From NCBI GenBank assembly GCA_963930775.1, contig OZ005702.1, forward strand, positions 4,650,001-4,714,000: a stretch of DNA of 64,000 nucleotides. Reading direction: 5' to 3'. Below are positions 44,494-57,400 of this stretch, one piece after another. The DNA is from Cliona cf. orientalis (taxonomy: Eukaryota > Porifera > Demospongiae > Clionaida > Clionaidae). The stretch's first letter is position 1, and each line of letters opens with the position of its first letter. The position numbers and the translations under genes are program-made. A model generated the notes under the pieces. That model did no database searches. It was not told where the DNA came from and worked only from the letters and a program-made list of their open reading frames with translations.

Positions 44494-45750
44494 CTAACAA
44501 TTAGTCTCATGATCTTCATCTCTAGTAGCTCCATAATCCTGACCATTGTCACAGTCTAGTGTAGTACTATTTCGTTCTGAAGCACTGTGATTCTCATCCT
44601 CTGCTAGCAATGGGGTATGTTCTTTTTCTTTTTCAGGAACAGAATCCGCATTTCTTTGCCCATTCATATCATCTGCAGTGTGTTCACTCTCCTGTGGCTC
44701 AGGAAACTCCAACTGAAATACTTTAGCTATTAATGTCCAACTGACGAAAGAAATAGCAACAGGGGGGATCAATGAGAGGATAGTGTATACAGGAGCAGCT
44801 GTGATAGATGCAGATTGATTATAGACACCAATGCATACACTAACTCAAACATCGTGACAAGTAGTAGTATAAAAATTATTGTTGCTATGCAAAATATGAT
44901 TATGCTCACTCCAGCACAGATTCTGTGTTTCTTAGCTTTTAAGACTGCTTTCATAAATAATACACAAAGAGAACATGCAGTGATTGCTACAAACGCAAAG
45001 GTAATGGAGTACGCCAAAGTGGCAATGACTTTGATGGGATACACAATCATCAGAAGAGCAGTAGGTAGAACATAGTGATAAATAAGTAGAAGAAATGTAG
45101 CGAAGTGCAGACTAATGAACATGATTCTTACTTTTTTCAAATAAAGATAACGACAAACAAAGAATATGTATGTACCAATTGTAAACCACCAAACTAAAAT
45201 CAGTACAATAGTCTAAGAGTTGACTTTGTTTACCATTATACGTCTGACTGTTGCTACAAATTCGAAAATTATCAAAATTATCCCAACTATTACTGTAGAT
45301 AGCAAGAAGTTGTCATGATAAGACAGCAGATTTTCCTTATTCTTACTCAATGCTAACATATAAAAAATATAAACAAATATTAACATTAGGTACCCAATTA
45401 CATCATAAAGATAGAGGAAAAGAGTAGTACCAGAAGTGCCTGAAAGAGCAGAGCTGACACTTTTTTCATCCAAAGCAAATCCAATATGGGCAAGTGGATT
45501 TAGCGGAAACGGACGAAAACGGAAACGAAAACGAACGCGGAAACGAAAACGAAAAAGGAAATGGTCGTCAAGAAGGTTCCAAATGTGGTATAGGTCGACG
45601 ATCTTGTAAGCCTACTTTATTATGCAAGATAGTGTGGTGCATTCAGAGACTTGTCACAGGCTCAAGGCAGGCTGCTCATGCTAGCTACATAAATTATATC
45701 GTGGGCCAACATATGCTGAAAGTTTGCCTGTCTGGAGTCTGGCAGGACCT

Positions 45751-45795
45751 AGCCTCGTTCCCAGGCCTTTCAAGAAGGGCCTGGGTACGAGGCTA
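45751..45795. mobile_element. 45-bp hairpin insertion with 10-bp duplication
   Basis: AGCCTCGTTCCCAGGCC pairs with GGCCTGGGTACGAGGCT. GGCAGGACCT occurs just before (45741-45750) and just after (45796-45805). The opposite TIR of the host element has a single uninterrupted ggcaggacctttctg, so this is a later insertion. Confidence 0.8.
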
Positions 45796-46085
45796 GGCAG
45801 GACCTTTCTGGTCTTTGCATTTGGTAGCTATCTGACAGTGAATTGAATGTCTATATAATTTGTCAGATGTTTAATAATCATATTAATTGATAAGCCAGGG
45901 GTGGGTAAGTACTATAGTAACATGCTGGTAGTGAACTCATGTAAGTTGTATCTTGAAACTGAAAATTTAATGCAAATTATTGTAATTAGGGTTGTTACTG
46001 GTAGTTCATAAATATGGAAAGTCAGCATTTACACACATAAAATTATGTAGTTAATAATATATAGCTATTGTTGTTGGTTCCTTAG

Positions 46086-46193
46086 GTGCCCTTGATGTCT
46101 CTGGTGTCATTGGTGCCCTTGGTGTCTCTGGTGCCATTCGGTGCCCCTGGTGCTCCTGGTGTCGTTGGTGCCTCTGGTGTCATTGGCCACTAC
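46086..46193 (+). other. Collagen-like Gly-X-Y fragment inside the Mutator-like element
   Basis: ttccttag is followed by ggtgcccttgatgtctctgg-type 9-nt units. They translate GALDVSGVIGALGVSGAI, then after one extra C, GAPGAPGVVGASGVIG. A near-perfect acceptor precedes it. It may be a captured collagen exon or a minisatellite that resembles one. Confidence 0.5.
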
Positions 46194-46960
46194 CTAGCTT
46201 TAAGCTGAGCCTATATAGGGCCTGGGGATGAGGCTCAGGCTGGCCTACAGTCATCAGGGCCAGGGCCAGAGTTTGTAGATACCTTCAACTAAATACATGT
46301 AGCATAGATCAGTAGAGAACTACCAGATAGGTCAAATATAATATTATATCTTATGTATCGGGTCAAGGTTCTGTAATATTATATAGCTGATCATGCAGTA
46401 CTACATGTGCTGTTTAGCAAATAGGGGTGATAATGGAATGCGAGACTAGGGTAAAAAGTGTACTGATTGGCAAACGTGCATGTGAGACTCCAAGTGCTCC
46501 ACATCACACGGCCCCGTTTTAGGATAGCTGCATAGCCAAGTCATACTTTTTCAGCCCAATATTGGAAAGCATTTACATAAGCTAGCTACCTGTGGCTAAA
46601 TGCAAAGATCAGAAAGGTCCTGCCAGACTCCAGACAGGCAAATTTTCAGCGTATGTTAGCCCACGATATATAGCTCGAATGAGCAGCCTGTGACAAGTCT
46701 CTGGACTAATAAAGCTGACAAGGTCGTCGACCTATACCACATTTGTAACCTTCTTGACGACCATTTCCTTTTTCGTTTTCGTTTCCGTGTTCGTTTTCGC
46801 GTTCGTTTTCGTTTCCGTTTTCGTCCGTTTCCGCTAAATCCACTTGCCCATCCAATATCTAGATTTATTGTGGATTGATACAAAGCTCCGAGATGCATAT
46901 ACCTTTAACTGAAATTATAGTAGTCATAAATGCATGAACCATCCCAAAGAACCATCAGCA

Positions 46961-47222
46961 CAGGAGTAGATTAGATAGGAGTGTTGAACTACACGCAAAA
47001 TTAATGTGTACCGGGAGGATGACGTAGATAATAGGCGAGTAAATAAATCTGAGGTCATGTAGGTGAGTAGAGCAGGTGTGTCCCACCCAGGCCACCACAG
47101 TACCAGCTGCACTATACAATTGTACAGCTGCAGTCTGTATTAATTTTATATAACACCCACTTAAAGTACAAGATGTGATAGTGCATGGCAGCCTTAGTTC
47201 AACACTCCTATCTGATCTACTG
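46961..47222. mobile_element. MITE in intron 1 of receptor pseudogene 2
   Basis: gtagattagataggagtgtt with gaacta at the left pairs with tagttcaacactcctatctg and atctac at the right; the loop is about 200 bp. Confidence 0.7.
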
Positions 47223-47825
47223 GATCAGCAATAACAATTCAACTTACAATTGTCGTTAAATCTTTAACTGTGGAATTAAAGAGCTCCTGTGATGGAATAC
47301 AAGGCAGAGAAGTGATGTGCAGGTTGATAAGGAGAGGAGATAACTCATAAGAACCATCCCATAGAAAAGTTTCCATTTCAGGATTGTTTTTTGAATTACT
47401 TAGCCATCGAATTACACGAAGAATAAAAAATGGAAATGTCACTTGCATCAGATTAAGAAACATAGGCTCAATCCAAAGATAGAGTCCTGTGGATGTCCAC
47501 CCATGAATGATCCCAGTTTGATTAAAAGAAATTGACGTGTTAGAATCGGTGACTTCTGTGCAGTAAGATAATACGTTGTCAGTGATATTTTCAGCAAAGG
47601 TGATGTTGTATTCTACTCTCACTAGTACAGGATCAGCACTAGGGGCATAAAAGAAGGCCCATCTTGAACGATAGAGATTGCCCTTTAATATCTTCAATCA
47701 ATGCATTTTCGAGTGCCTGAAAAACTTCAGAACAGATATTTGAATCATTTAGATCTTCACAGGAGCAGTCTCCCTTAGAAAAAAGGATCGTAATCACAAG
47801 TAGCAAAGTCGTGAGCATGGTTGCA

Positions 47826-47923
47826 CAGGGGCGTAGCCAGGATTTCTCGAGTGCGCGAAAAATTTAATGACCACGCCCACCTTCCCAGGGGGTTTCCGGG
47901 CAACAAAGAAGCTACGCCCCTAT
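47826..47923. mobile_element. Very short CAGGGGCGTAGC-type MITE
   Basis: CAGGGGCGTAGC at the left and GCTACGCCCCTA at the right are flanked by TTGCA on both sides. Termini of this form are common in hAT-derived MITEs, but the duplication seen is only 5 bp, so the class is uncertain. It lies 8 bp upstream of the receptor-2 ATG. Confidence 0.6.
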
Positions 47924-47924
47924 T

Positions 47925-48005
47925 GCATCGTTGTGTGTGGAACAGAATGTAGCGGGTTCAGAGCTCGCTTTATACTTTGACTTTTTATTTCCTCCTCTCG
48001 AAATT
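47925..48005 (+). repeat. Truncated tRNA-derived SINE
   Basis: tgtgtgtggaacagaatgta and gcgggttcagagctcgcttt match the B-box part and the following body of the SINE at 59600-59812. The A-box half is missing. Confidence 0.65.
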
Positions 48006-48215
48006 TAAGTCCTTCTGTACATAACGAGATCCAAGATGGCGAATTTTTGCTCTCGCCTTGACCAGTTGACAATCGACTAACTGCGCATGCGCAAAATCTC
48101 GGCCACGCCTCTTGGCCACCTATAATATACATGTAGCTCTACTGGAGATAGGGCCGCTTGACCGTTTGACCCCCAAGAAATGCCTTTCGCAGCTCTGGAC
48201 ACAGCGCCTATACAC

Positions 48216-48248
<33 letters not shown>

Positions 48249-48440
48249 TCCTTCCTGCATAATTAAATCAAGACATCTGGGAACCGGAACGAGACGACGC
48301 TACATATTCTCGGACGCTGGGAACGGGACTCGATCTAACCGTATGACGAAAGGACAAAGGTCAGATCTGAGACGAGCTGAAGGTCTGACGAAATATCGAG
48401 TGTGCTAGAGTGTCCATAACTCAAGGTTTTGGTGCTGAAA
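48006..48440. promoter_or_regulatory. Divergent promoter region of V-ATPase H
   Basis: It contains AAGATGGCG (48033-48041), a YY1-type site, and TGCGCATGCGCA (48082-48093), an NRF-1-type palindrome, both common in housekeeping promoters of animals. A C31 tract follows at 48217-48247. The region separates the V-ATPase ATG at 48441 from the oppositely directed receptor pseudogene 2. Confidence 0.5.
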
Positions 48441-51400
48441 ATGGCTCAGTATGAACCTTTAGATGCGATCATTGATGTACCCGCTGTTCAGGAGGCAAGA
48501 TCTGGTGAGTCTTCAAGAGAAGAGTGTAAAACTGCCTCCATGTACATGTACATGTATGTACTACATGTACGTCTGGTCCACGAAGCACATATACACGTAG
48601 AATAGTTTTACACCGTTAGCGAGTGATATCATACAATAAGTGGTCCCCAAGTCTCTCCATGGCAACTATGCATGGTACCCCAGCCATTTACAAGAGAGAT
48701 CAGAGGCTGGTTTTCGTGTATAGGCAGAGTTAGTCTACAGGGTTTGTCCGGGGGGGGGGGGGGGGGGGGGTGGACTATCAACGGCATGACAGTGACACTG
48801 TCAACATAACAAGATACTAATACAAAGATCCTGTTACAAAGATATTCACGAGCATTGTTTGAGGTACACCATGTACCTACGAGCATTGCATAGGCACTGG
48901 ATGAACTCGAGTGTGTGCATGATACCTGACCCTTCCTCTCACTTGAAGGGACTGGCCTGCCAGATTTGAACAACACCTTTGTCTCTGATTTCCATACAAC
49001 AGTCAGTGTTTCTGCTGGCTGGCTTGCTACTGCTTGTGAGGGCGATCTTCAGTGATTACCGTAGTGTCCCAGGCAAGCGCCCATGTACATGTACATGTAC
49101 CACATTTCAAGGAGTCAATGTAGCACCTTCTATACAAACATAATTAATTTATGTCACATAATAATGTATATACTAAGTACCCATGGAGACCAAAATCACA
49201 AGTTATGGTTAAGTGCCCATTGGTGCTTACCGGGGACACTACGGTATATCCATGCACAGACCCTTAAGCTTCATTTTTAGCAACAATTGTCAATGTTTTA
49301 TCAGTCTTGACGCATTATTTAACTGAATTAGCATCTTGACTAGTTGATATTTACATGTACATGTACATGTACAGTAAACAGATGCAAGTGTATTAGTGGC
49401 CACGCCCCCTTTTCATAGCGTGCTAGATAGCGTTCCTATAGATCCATCATACTTCGGAATCTCCGCCTGCTTTCTATGTCAATAATTTTCATGGCATCAA
49501 GGAGTTTATTATTATAGGTATGCATGTCCTTGCCACCACCTATCAGTCAGTGTAGTACATAGCATATACATGTAGTTAAACACACTATTCAAGAGCAAAC
49601 CGATTGAATGGGTGGAAAGTTGTGAACAGGCAAAGAGAGAGTTAGTGAGACAATGTCTTACAACGTGTTTGAAAATAGTATAAGTCAGCTTGTGTTCAGT
49701 GCTAGCTATTGTCCACTGAAGGTGATGCTTTTTGTCATGAGGCACCCATTGTACACACATGTGTGTGCATGTACGTGTATGTGTTACACATCGAGGTGTA
49801 GGTGGTTAGGCGATCAGAATTCTCCCAGTGTATTTTTGACCAGTTCAATTTGATGGGCTTTAGGTAGCAATCCTATGATCTTCAAGTAGGTGGAACTTAA
49901 GGCTTTGAAGTGAGTGACAGTCATAGATGATCATGTGCATATATGCATGTACTGTGTGTTTGCTCTCAGTAATCTCTGATTGAGACTTTGCTATTGCATG
50001 AATTCAATATTACTATGTAAGTCTTCGTTTCCTTTTTCAGGCTCTGCTGGATTCAATAAGATTGCCATGGATGCTCAGGAAATACGAAAGAGGAACTTCT
50101 CATTCAGAGACTATTACAAGTAAGTTTCAGCTGTGCATGTACACTGCTAGAACGTAACTAGATTCAAAATCGAGAAACACACTAAGTCCTACATGTACAT
50201 ATATGTCCTAGGTAGGCCACCCATTTCAATAGTGTACACCTGAGGCACTAAGTTTCAGCGAACCTCTTGATTGGGTGTTCGTCATGATATTGATAGCTGT
50301 GAGCTAGATAATGTTACACCAATCTGGCATTATCTCTCTCAATGAAAAATAGAACAATCCAAATTAGCCCTGTGTATATATTATTATACGAAATCATTAA
50401 TTTTATGTATGCGGAATAGAACATCCTTATACACACATACTGTGGGTATAAGTGTCCATTGGTGCTTAAGCATAACACTGTTTAGGCTGGATGATCATTG
50501 ATATCATTAGCGTAATTTACTGATATTCATTTTTTTGTGTTATTCTCATCCTGGAGCAAAATAATAATAATAGTTCACCCAATTCTTTCTTTGTGGTGCT
50601 TACACTAGTACATGCATGTGTATATGCATTGGCAAGGATCCAATTCCTTATATTACAGGGTCCATGATTCTGGACGGGGGGGGGGGGGGGGGGGGGGAGT
50701 GTGGCCTGGAAGTGGGGAAATTCCAGAACACCCCCACCCTCTGTATGAAACCCTGTAACAGTCCCTGTACATGCATTTTTCATGTACATGTATATGTAGC
50801 TCAATACAGCTAGTAGTGTTGCAGCATGCAACATTGAGTGCATGTATGTCTAAGGTGGCACTGAGGTATGAAACTGAGTCTGGTTGCAAGGCTGTTCTGG
50901 TATGGCAATGTGGGTATGTTATTATTACCAGACGATGAGGAGTTCTATACCACCAAAGTGCCTTCATTAACCCTCGGCGCATGCGCGAGGGTTACGGTAG
51001 TCGTTTTGTGTGTGTGTCTGTCTGTTACCACGCTAGCTGCTACATACCTCGTTTACGAGTCCAAACTGCTGTGTTACAAGGTTCCTTATGGCGTTCCGAA
51101 TGCATGATTTGTGTGGATTTCGCAGAAAATTTTTTGTTCTCCAGTTTTGGCGTCATTTGCTGATTTAAAGCTTCTTGACTTTCTCAGCAAGCAGTAGCAT
51201 GTACTTTACTTATAAATAGAACATTGTATGTCGCGCGCTATATACGGTATAGTTTATACGCATGCACGCACGAGGGCTGGTTGTTTGTAGTTGTGGGTTA
51301 CTCCCAACATTCGCACAGCGAAGTTAGCCTCTAGCCTGGGTACCTTGGGCTACCAGCGAAGTGTGTGTCATTGACGAGCTTACTTTTTTCAAAGGCCTTT

Positions 51401-54400
51401 TCTGGTGACGAAGCGTCCTCTATTAATACATGTAGTTGGTCGTTTGCTGCCACACCCCTCAAATTTATTATAATTCATGAAGTTATGTAACTATATAATA
51501 TATTATAGCTAGTCATGCCAACCTAGGAAATGAATGCAGCACTAGTTTGCATGGCCTAGTAATATTGTACTCTTGCCTGGTTGTGAGGCAAGTGCCGTAA
51601 AACGCACCGAGGGTTTTGGGCTCTAGGAGCTCTAGTTAAAGCTGTATACAATGTGTGTGCATATTATTATTTTTTTATGTACCTCCAGGAATCAGCTGAT
51701 TAGTGATGACGCATATAGCTTTGGTGACAGGTTTCTGAATGAAGAGAAAGATGAGCGAATATATCTTATCAAGAAGGAGACTACTGCTGTGAGTATCTTG
51801 TACGTGTGTGTTTGTATCTATTATGGCAGAATTTTCATAATTTTGTGGCCTTTCTTATTTTGCGGCAGAAAGATACCCTTGCCTACCAATAATTTTACCA
51901 CATACATGCATGACTGTAGTTACGATTGCTAGTCGATTATTCTTTCTTATATAATTTTTCCATCATAGTAATATTATAAGCAGCACATGAATAAGGAAAA
52001 AACACAGTCCTCTAGAGCACATTCCCTGCCGCTTTTGTGCTGCATCTGCACGACACTGTATCAAACATACCCATAGTAGAGGCGTATTTAGAAGAGAAAG
52101 GGATCGTTATCAGGAGAACACAGTACATGTGTACAATGACATGTAGTTAAAAAGAGCATGATTATACACATTTACCGTACATGTACATGTCTTTTCACTC
52201 TCTGCGTATTACACTATTAGTGTGTGGGACTATTCTTTGACATGACATCACACGTCAAAAAGGACAGTGCAGTTCAGTATGTCCTCACTCTACTCAGTGA
52301 CCTCACAGAGGTAACCAAATGTGAATCTAATTAATTTTTATACATGCATGTGTTATTGTGATATTATATTTCATTGTAGAGTCCAGAAACGACTGCTGTT
52401 CTGGTAAGGGGCGGTGGGCAAGCCAAACTGGTCAAGCCACTTCTCAATATCCTCTACAGAAATGACAACTACAGCAAATTTCAGGTAAGTAGTTTACAAA
52501 TATTTGCTGTCATTGTGGTCAATGCAGTGTTCTTCCCAGCATACCTAAGGCATATTGGCCCAACAAGCCTTCAGTACAGAGTTTCCTTTGATGTAGGAAT
52601 TGAATAGAGATAATCCATGTGCTTTGATATGACCACAGGCTCCACCCAAACTATGCCCTCCCATCATGCCTTGAATTTAGCTTGGGGAGAACACTGCAAT
52701 GCAGTAGCATAATAGTCTGAAATTACCCATTCTACATATCCATGTACATGTACATGCACATGTATGTATAAGTACAAAAACAATTGAATAAAATTGAAGA
52801 ATGAAGTAGGGATGGCAGGATCAAAAAGTACACAAACAAGAGATAATCACATCTACTATACATCCCTACGCTTGCTTTTCTCGACTATTGTGCACCTATT
52901 AATCATGGTTGACGTGTTTGTTGAGTGCGGTATGTGGGAGACATTTGTGCAGGTTGTTCTCTAGTTGTCACGATGGTTCGGGTTTATCAGTTTGATTCAA
53001 TCGCATTTAATATTACTGATTATTTTTGCACCCCTCAGAAAGCAAGCGTAGGGATGTATAGTAGATGTGATTATCTCTTGTTTGTGTACTTTTTGATCCT
53101 GCCATCCCTACTTCATTCTTCAATTTTATTCAATTGTTTTTATACTTGTTTCTGTTCTTTTTTTATTGCACTTAGCAGTGATTTATTTAGAGGGGGGGGG
53201 GGGGAACCAGGGGATATCCCCCCCCCCCCTGACTGCCATTTCCCCCCCACCCTGAAATTTGCCAACTATCATAATAATACTTGTAACTTTTGTCCAATTA
53301 TCAATCTTTTTGCTTGTGAAAGTAGTCTCAGAAGCCCCCAGAAGCAGTCTCAGAGGTCATAAATTTCAAAATTTTCCTGGGGGAGCATGCCCCCAGACCC
53401 CCCTAGTTTGAGTGTTATTGCCGCACGCTATGATTTCCCCCCTCTGATGAAAAATCCTGTATAAAACCCTGCTTAGTGTAATTTATCAATGCCATCTTAC
53501 ATGTACATGGTCAAGGCAGTCTTGAGTTAGCCCTGGTAATGAAAGAAAGATTGACAAAATTTAATGGCCTATTTTTTGAACATCTGGTTCTTCTTTGTCA
53601 TGCCCCTCATTAACTTGCCACGGTTCTGACGATGAACAGGATGACAAAGAAGGCTGCTTTAGGCGGACCAAGTAGTGATGATACTATTCCGCTTAGGGAG
53701 AAAACCAAGTTCTAAGTTTTACTGTTGGCAGCAGCATATTTTTATGATCTGTACATTTAATACCGCTGCTCGAGCCTTGCGCCTTCGTATGATGGTATGA
53801 CATCTATGATCGATCCAGGTAGCACTAGCGCTGCAAGCGCTCAGTAGTGACTAGCTCGGCTATGCCTAGCGCCTTACTACTCCTCGAGCCTTGGACCTTC
53901 ATATCCACGCGTTAGCGATGTACAAGCTAGTAATCATCGATCGTGCATCTGAGCCGAGATCTGAGCTAGGCGCCTAAGGCCAGGCGCTGTCACATGACTT
54001 CACCATGGCAACATATTCCGAGCACGTGCATTATATCATAAAATGGCGTATCAGACACACCCATTCGATTACCCGATGTACACGCCCACCATTATGTAAC
54101 TATCGAGATAACACAAAAATAGCGTGCCATGGACCTGCGCGCTACAAAAGGAACTAGATTTATACTCAAACTAAGATGAGAGATCAAGGCAGTCTTGAGT
54201 TAGCCCTGGTAATGAAAAAGAAAGAAAGATTGACAAGTGGCCTATTTTTTTAACATCTGGTTCTGACGTGTACAATTGTTTTGATGAATGATCTTGGTCT
54301 TGTTAGATGCACAATTTGCTGGAGATTCTGATTTTCACACTTAGAAATTTCACAAACTTACCTATTTTGAGATATTTGGGTATTTGTAATGTATTACATA

Positions 54401-57400
54401 TATGGTATATCTGGGCCATCCCTACTTATAGAGTCTACCGACTCTATGATATACATTGTACAACAAAAAAATATTTTTCAGACGATCAATTTTCTTATAT
54501 AGTCCGTGTCCTAACCTGGAGGGCATAAAAGATGCGCTCTCCTACAAGTTTAGAAGACTCATGATTGGTCAGAATTGTTGTGCCTTGTGCACAAACAAGG
54601 TTGCCAGGGCCTAGGGGCCATAGAGATGCATTCTCGAGCGCTTGAGCTCGAGCGAGCGGCGCAAGTGCCGCGCATTTCGACAGGCCTGCTCGGCAGGCCA
54701 CCGAGCCTCGAGCGAAGCGAGAGGCGATGTCTGCTCTTTGTCATGGTCTGGTGGTAGATTCGACGTTCGAGCGGAGTGAGAACGTCGCCATTACATGGTG
54801 AGTTGGATCAGCTACTCTTGGCCTGCAGTGAGGGATGTGGTCTTCATCTGCGCATGCGCTGTACTAACTGGCACTCGATTGTACAATAGCATGCTGTTAG
54901 TAGTGTTCAGTCACATTATCCCATGATTGTGACATCAAACATACTTGTGCATAGTGAAAGATGTACATATAGATCATCTTGTTTCTACCCACATACAACT
55001 ATAGGCGTGTTTGATCATTGCTAGACTGTCGTCGTGCAGCCGTGAGGAGATGGAGCCTGATGATCTGAGCCAGTACCTTGGCTGGACTGTGTCTCAGCTT
55101 AGCTCTCAGCAGGAGTACTTGGAGTGTGTCTCCAGAGCTCTCATGAGCTTCCTTAAGAAAGATGCCTACCGCCTCGCATTCTATAACGCAAATGGAGTTA
55201 AACCGTAAATTGTTAATACAGTATAGTATGTTGTACATGCAACTGTTTCTTTAATGTACATGATGTACTGTAGAATCGCACCCATATGCTCCCCTTGTAC
55301 ATGTACATAAGCCCCCCTCCTCTTACAGAGAAATTGCCAAGATCACTTGCCCACATGGTCGGTAGTGGTTGTCACACAGAAATAGCACAATACGGTATAC
55401 CAGTACATAAAGTAGGGTATTTTGCGTTGATAAACTTTATTGTTCATTAGTTGGTGAGAATGTGCTACATGTACATGCACCCATGCATAGGCCCCCCCCC
55501 CCCCCCCCCCCAATAATATGCCTCTGTATTGCTCAAAGTATTTTAAATGCGTGCGCTTATATCTCCAACGGAAGAAAACCTGCACTTAATGGCGCGGTGC
55601 ACCTAACAACGAGATGCGCCTAACAAAAATACTTACATCCAAGTATGCATGCACATCGGAGGGCATATTTAAGGGGTGTGGCCAGTTGCTTAATGGATCG
55701 CACGATCGTTAGTGCTGCACGTTAGTACACTCTGATGTGCTTGATGTGGACCTTTAAATAGCCTGAGAATCGACCGTAGCCATCGTGCATGGTATTAGTA
55801 TTGGCAGGGCTCATTGACAAGTGTAAGTGTCATTTTGTGCCGATACAGCATGGTACAAGATATTCACGATGTAATTTTTTTAATAATTATTCATTATATA
55901 ATCAGTGTAAGGTACATGTATCTCTACATTTCCCTCAGGATCTTGGACATTCTTGACAGTAGGAGAGTAACCTTCCAGCTGCAGTACCAACTCATATTCT
56001 GTCTTTGGATGCTCTCCTACCGCAGTGATGTTGTTGAGAGAATGAAGGAGTAAGTTGGGCATACAGTGGAGTACCCAATACCCCTCCCCCCCCCCCCCCC
56101 CCCTTTCTTACATATTCACAAGCCAGGGACCTCGGTTCGATTCCCAGCTGCTTCCTGATGGTTTTCCACATTCCATTTTCAGCCTGCGTATACGTAGTTT
56201 ACTACTTTTTATTCACATTTCATTGTACACTTGTATGCGTCTTATATTGTTTATTGACCTGTGCAGGTTTCCAGTTGCAGTAGTGCTGTGTGATGTATTG
56301 AGATCAACCAACAGGGAGAAGGTCCAGAGAATCATTCTGGCTACTTTCAGAGTTAGTGAATAAAAAAAAACCATTATGGTATTGAAGCTGTCTTAAATTA
56401 CATATATATGTACATTGTATGCAAGAAGATTTAGCACAAAGTTGATCTGTTCAAGATTAAGTCCACTAAGACACTGAGACACCCTTACATGTACATGTAC
56501 ATTTATGTGTACACTGATGAATATTTTTGTAGAATTTATTGGAAAAGCCGTCTTCTCAGATAGCTGAGAGCTACGCTGCTGAGATGATCCACTTCAAGTC
56601 AGTGCCAGTGCTGAATGTGCTGGTCAAGCAGAACAGGGAGGATGCTGACATGCAGGATGACATCACCTTCCTCCATGAGAAGCTCAACACCAGCCTGCAG
56701 GACCTCAGGTACATTCTACATTATGATCGTAAAAAATAAACTCTAGGTACATGTACATGTATAATAAATTTTTATGAATGACCTTGATTTGTGGTCTAAA
56801 GTGGCCGATGGTTATGATTGATGTACAATGTATACACTGTAAGTAGTAATATAATACATATAGTTTTCTCCCCAGCATACATGTACTATTATGCTCAAGG
56901 CATATTATGTATTATCGGCCCAGCAAGCCTTCAGTATGGACTTTCCTTTGATGTGGGAATGAGGAAGAATAAGCTTTGATGTGCATGGCTATACAAACCA
57001 TACCGTTTGTGTAGAACACAAGCTACCTTTTCCTCCGATGACCTTTACCAACTCATGCAACGCAAGTGGGTAAAGGTCGTCGGGCGAAAGGGTATAGCAC
57101 TTGCATCATTTAATTCTACCTTAGCTACAACTGATTGCGGGTACAAATTTGAGTGGATTTTAGAAATAGTGCATTTAGCGGTACTCATTTTAGTGAGTTT
57201 TCAAAATTAGCATTCTATTTATTCGAAGTTATTGATATTCGCAGGTACAAACTCATTAATTTTTAATTTTAGTACCCGTATACAAAAGTGTCCTTAAGGT
57301 ACTGCTTTGCAGAATGCAATGCATAAACATGCCAATGGTGTATGAATGACCGATGTGTACGCATGCATGCGTAGTGCTGATTCAGTGCAGAAACAATAGT

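Larger units (their letters stand above)
45488..46849. mobile_element. Mutator-like element with long TIRs, in a coding exon
   Basis: An exact 9-bp target-site duplication ATCCAATAT (45479-45487, 46850-46858) flanks inverted ends of roughly 250-300 bp that begin GGGCAAGTGGATTTAGCGG and include AAACGGAAACGAAAACG-type runs. Nine-bp duplications and long TIRs are the hallmark of Mutator-like elements. No transposase was recognised. The interior holds a collagen-like Gly-X-Y stretch. Confidence 0.85.
44494..47818 (-). pseudogene. Decayed seven-pass membrane receptor, copy 2
   Basis: Exon 1 (47818-47248) encodes a signal peptide (MLTTLLLVITILFSKGDC) and an N-glycosylated ectodomain (VEYNITFAENITDN ... 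HGWTSTGLYLWIEPMFLN), ending phase 0 at ATT|GTAAGT. Exon 2 starts at 46908 with LKVYA, is split by the element at 45488-46849, and resumes at 45487 with FALDEKSVSSALSG and two membrane segments, ending near 45242. Exon 3 (45193-44494) carries five more (around FTIGTYIFFVCRYL, LHFATFLLLIYHYV, VIATLAYSITFAFV, GVSIIIFCIATIIF, ILSLIPPVAISFVS) and an acidic tail with EKEHTPLLAEDE, a dileucine-like sorting motif. Lesions: an extra base in a C-run at 47681-47683, a frame change in the LKVYA part, the 1.36-kb insertion, and a frame change in 44770-44850. The shared exon-1 phase and LKxxx exon-2 start show common descent with the gene at 2205. The family is not recognised. Confidence 0.65.

Noticed and set aside
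45494-45796. Asn/Glu/Gly-repeat protein (ENGNENERGNENEKGN)
   Set aside because: It is the GAAACG-repeat part of the Mutator-like TIR; the opposite TIR gives a basic Arg/Lys repeat in another frame.
49080-49375. tacatgtacatgtacatgta runs as a regulatory array
   Set aside because: They are scattered through all V-ATPase introns and nearby DNA without fixed spacing; most simply a microsatellite.
51651-51932. Separate 93-residue protein
   Set aside because: This is V-ATPase exon 3 read through its donor site.
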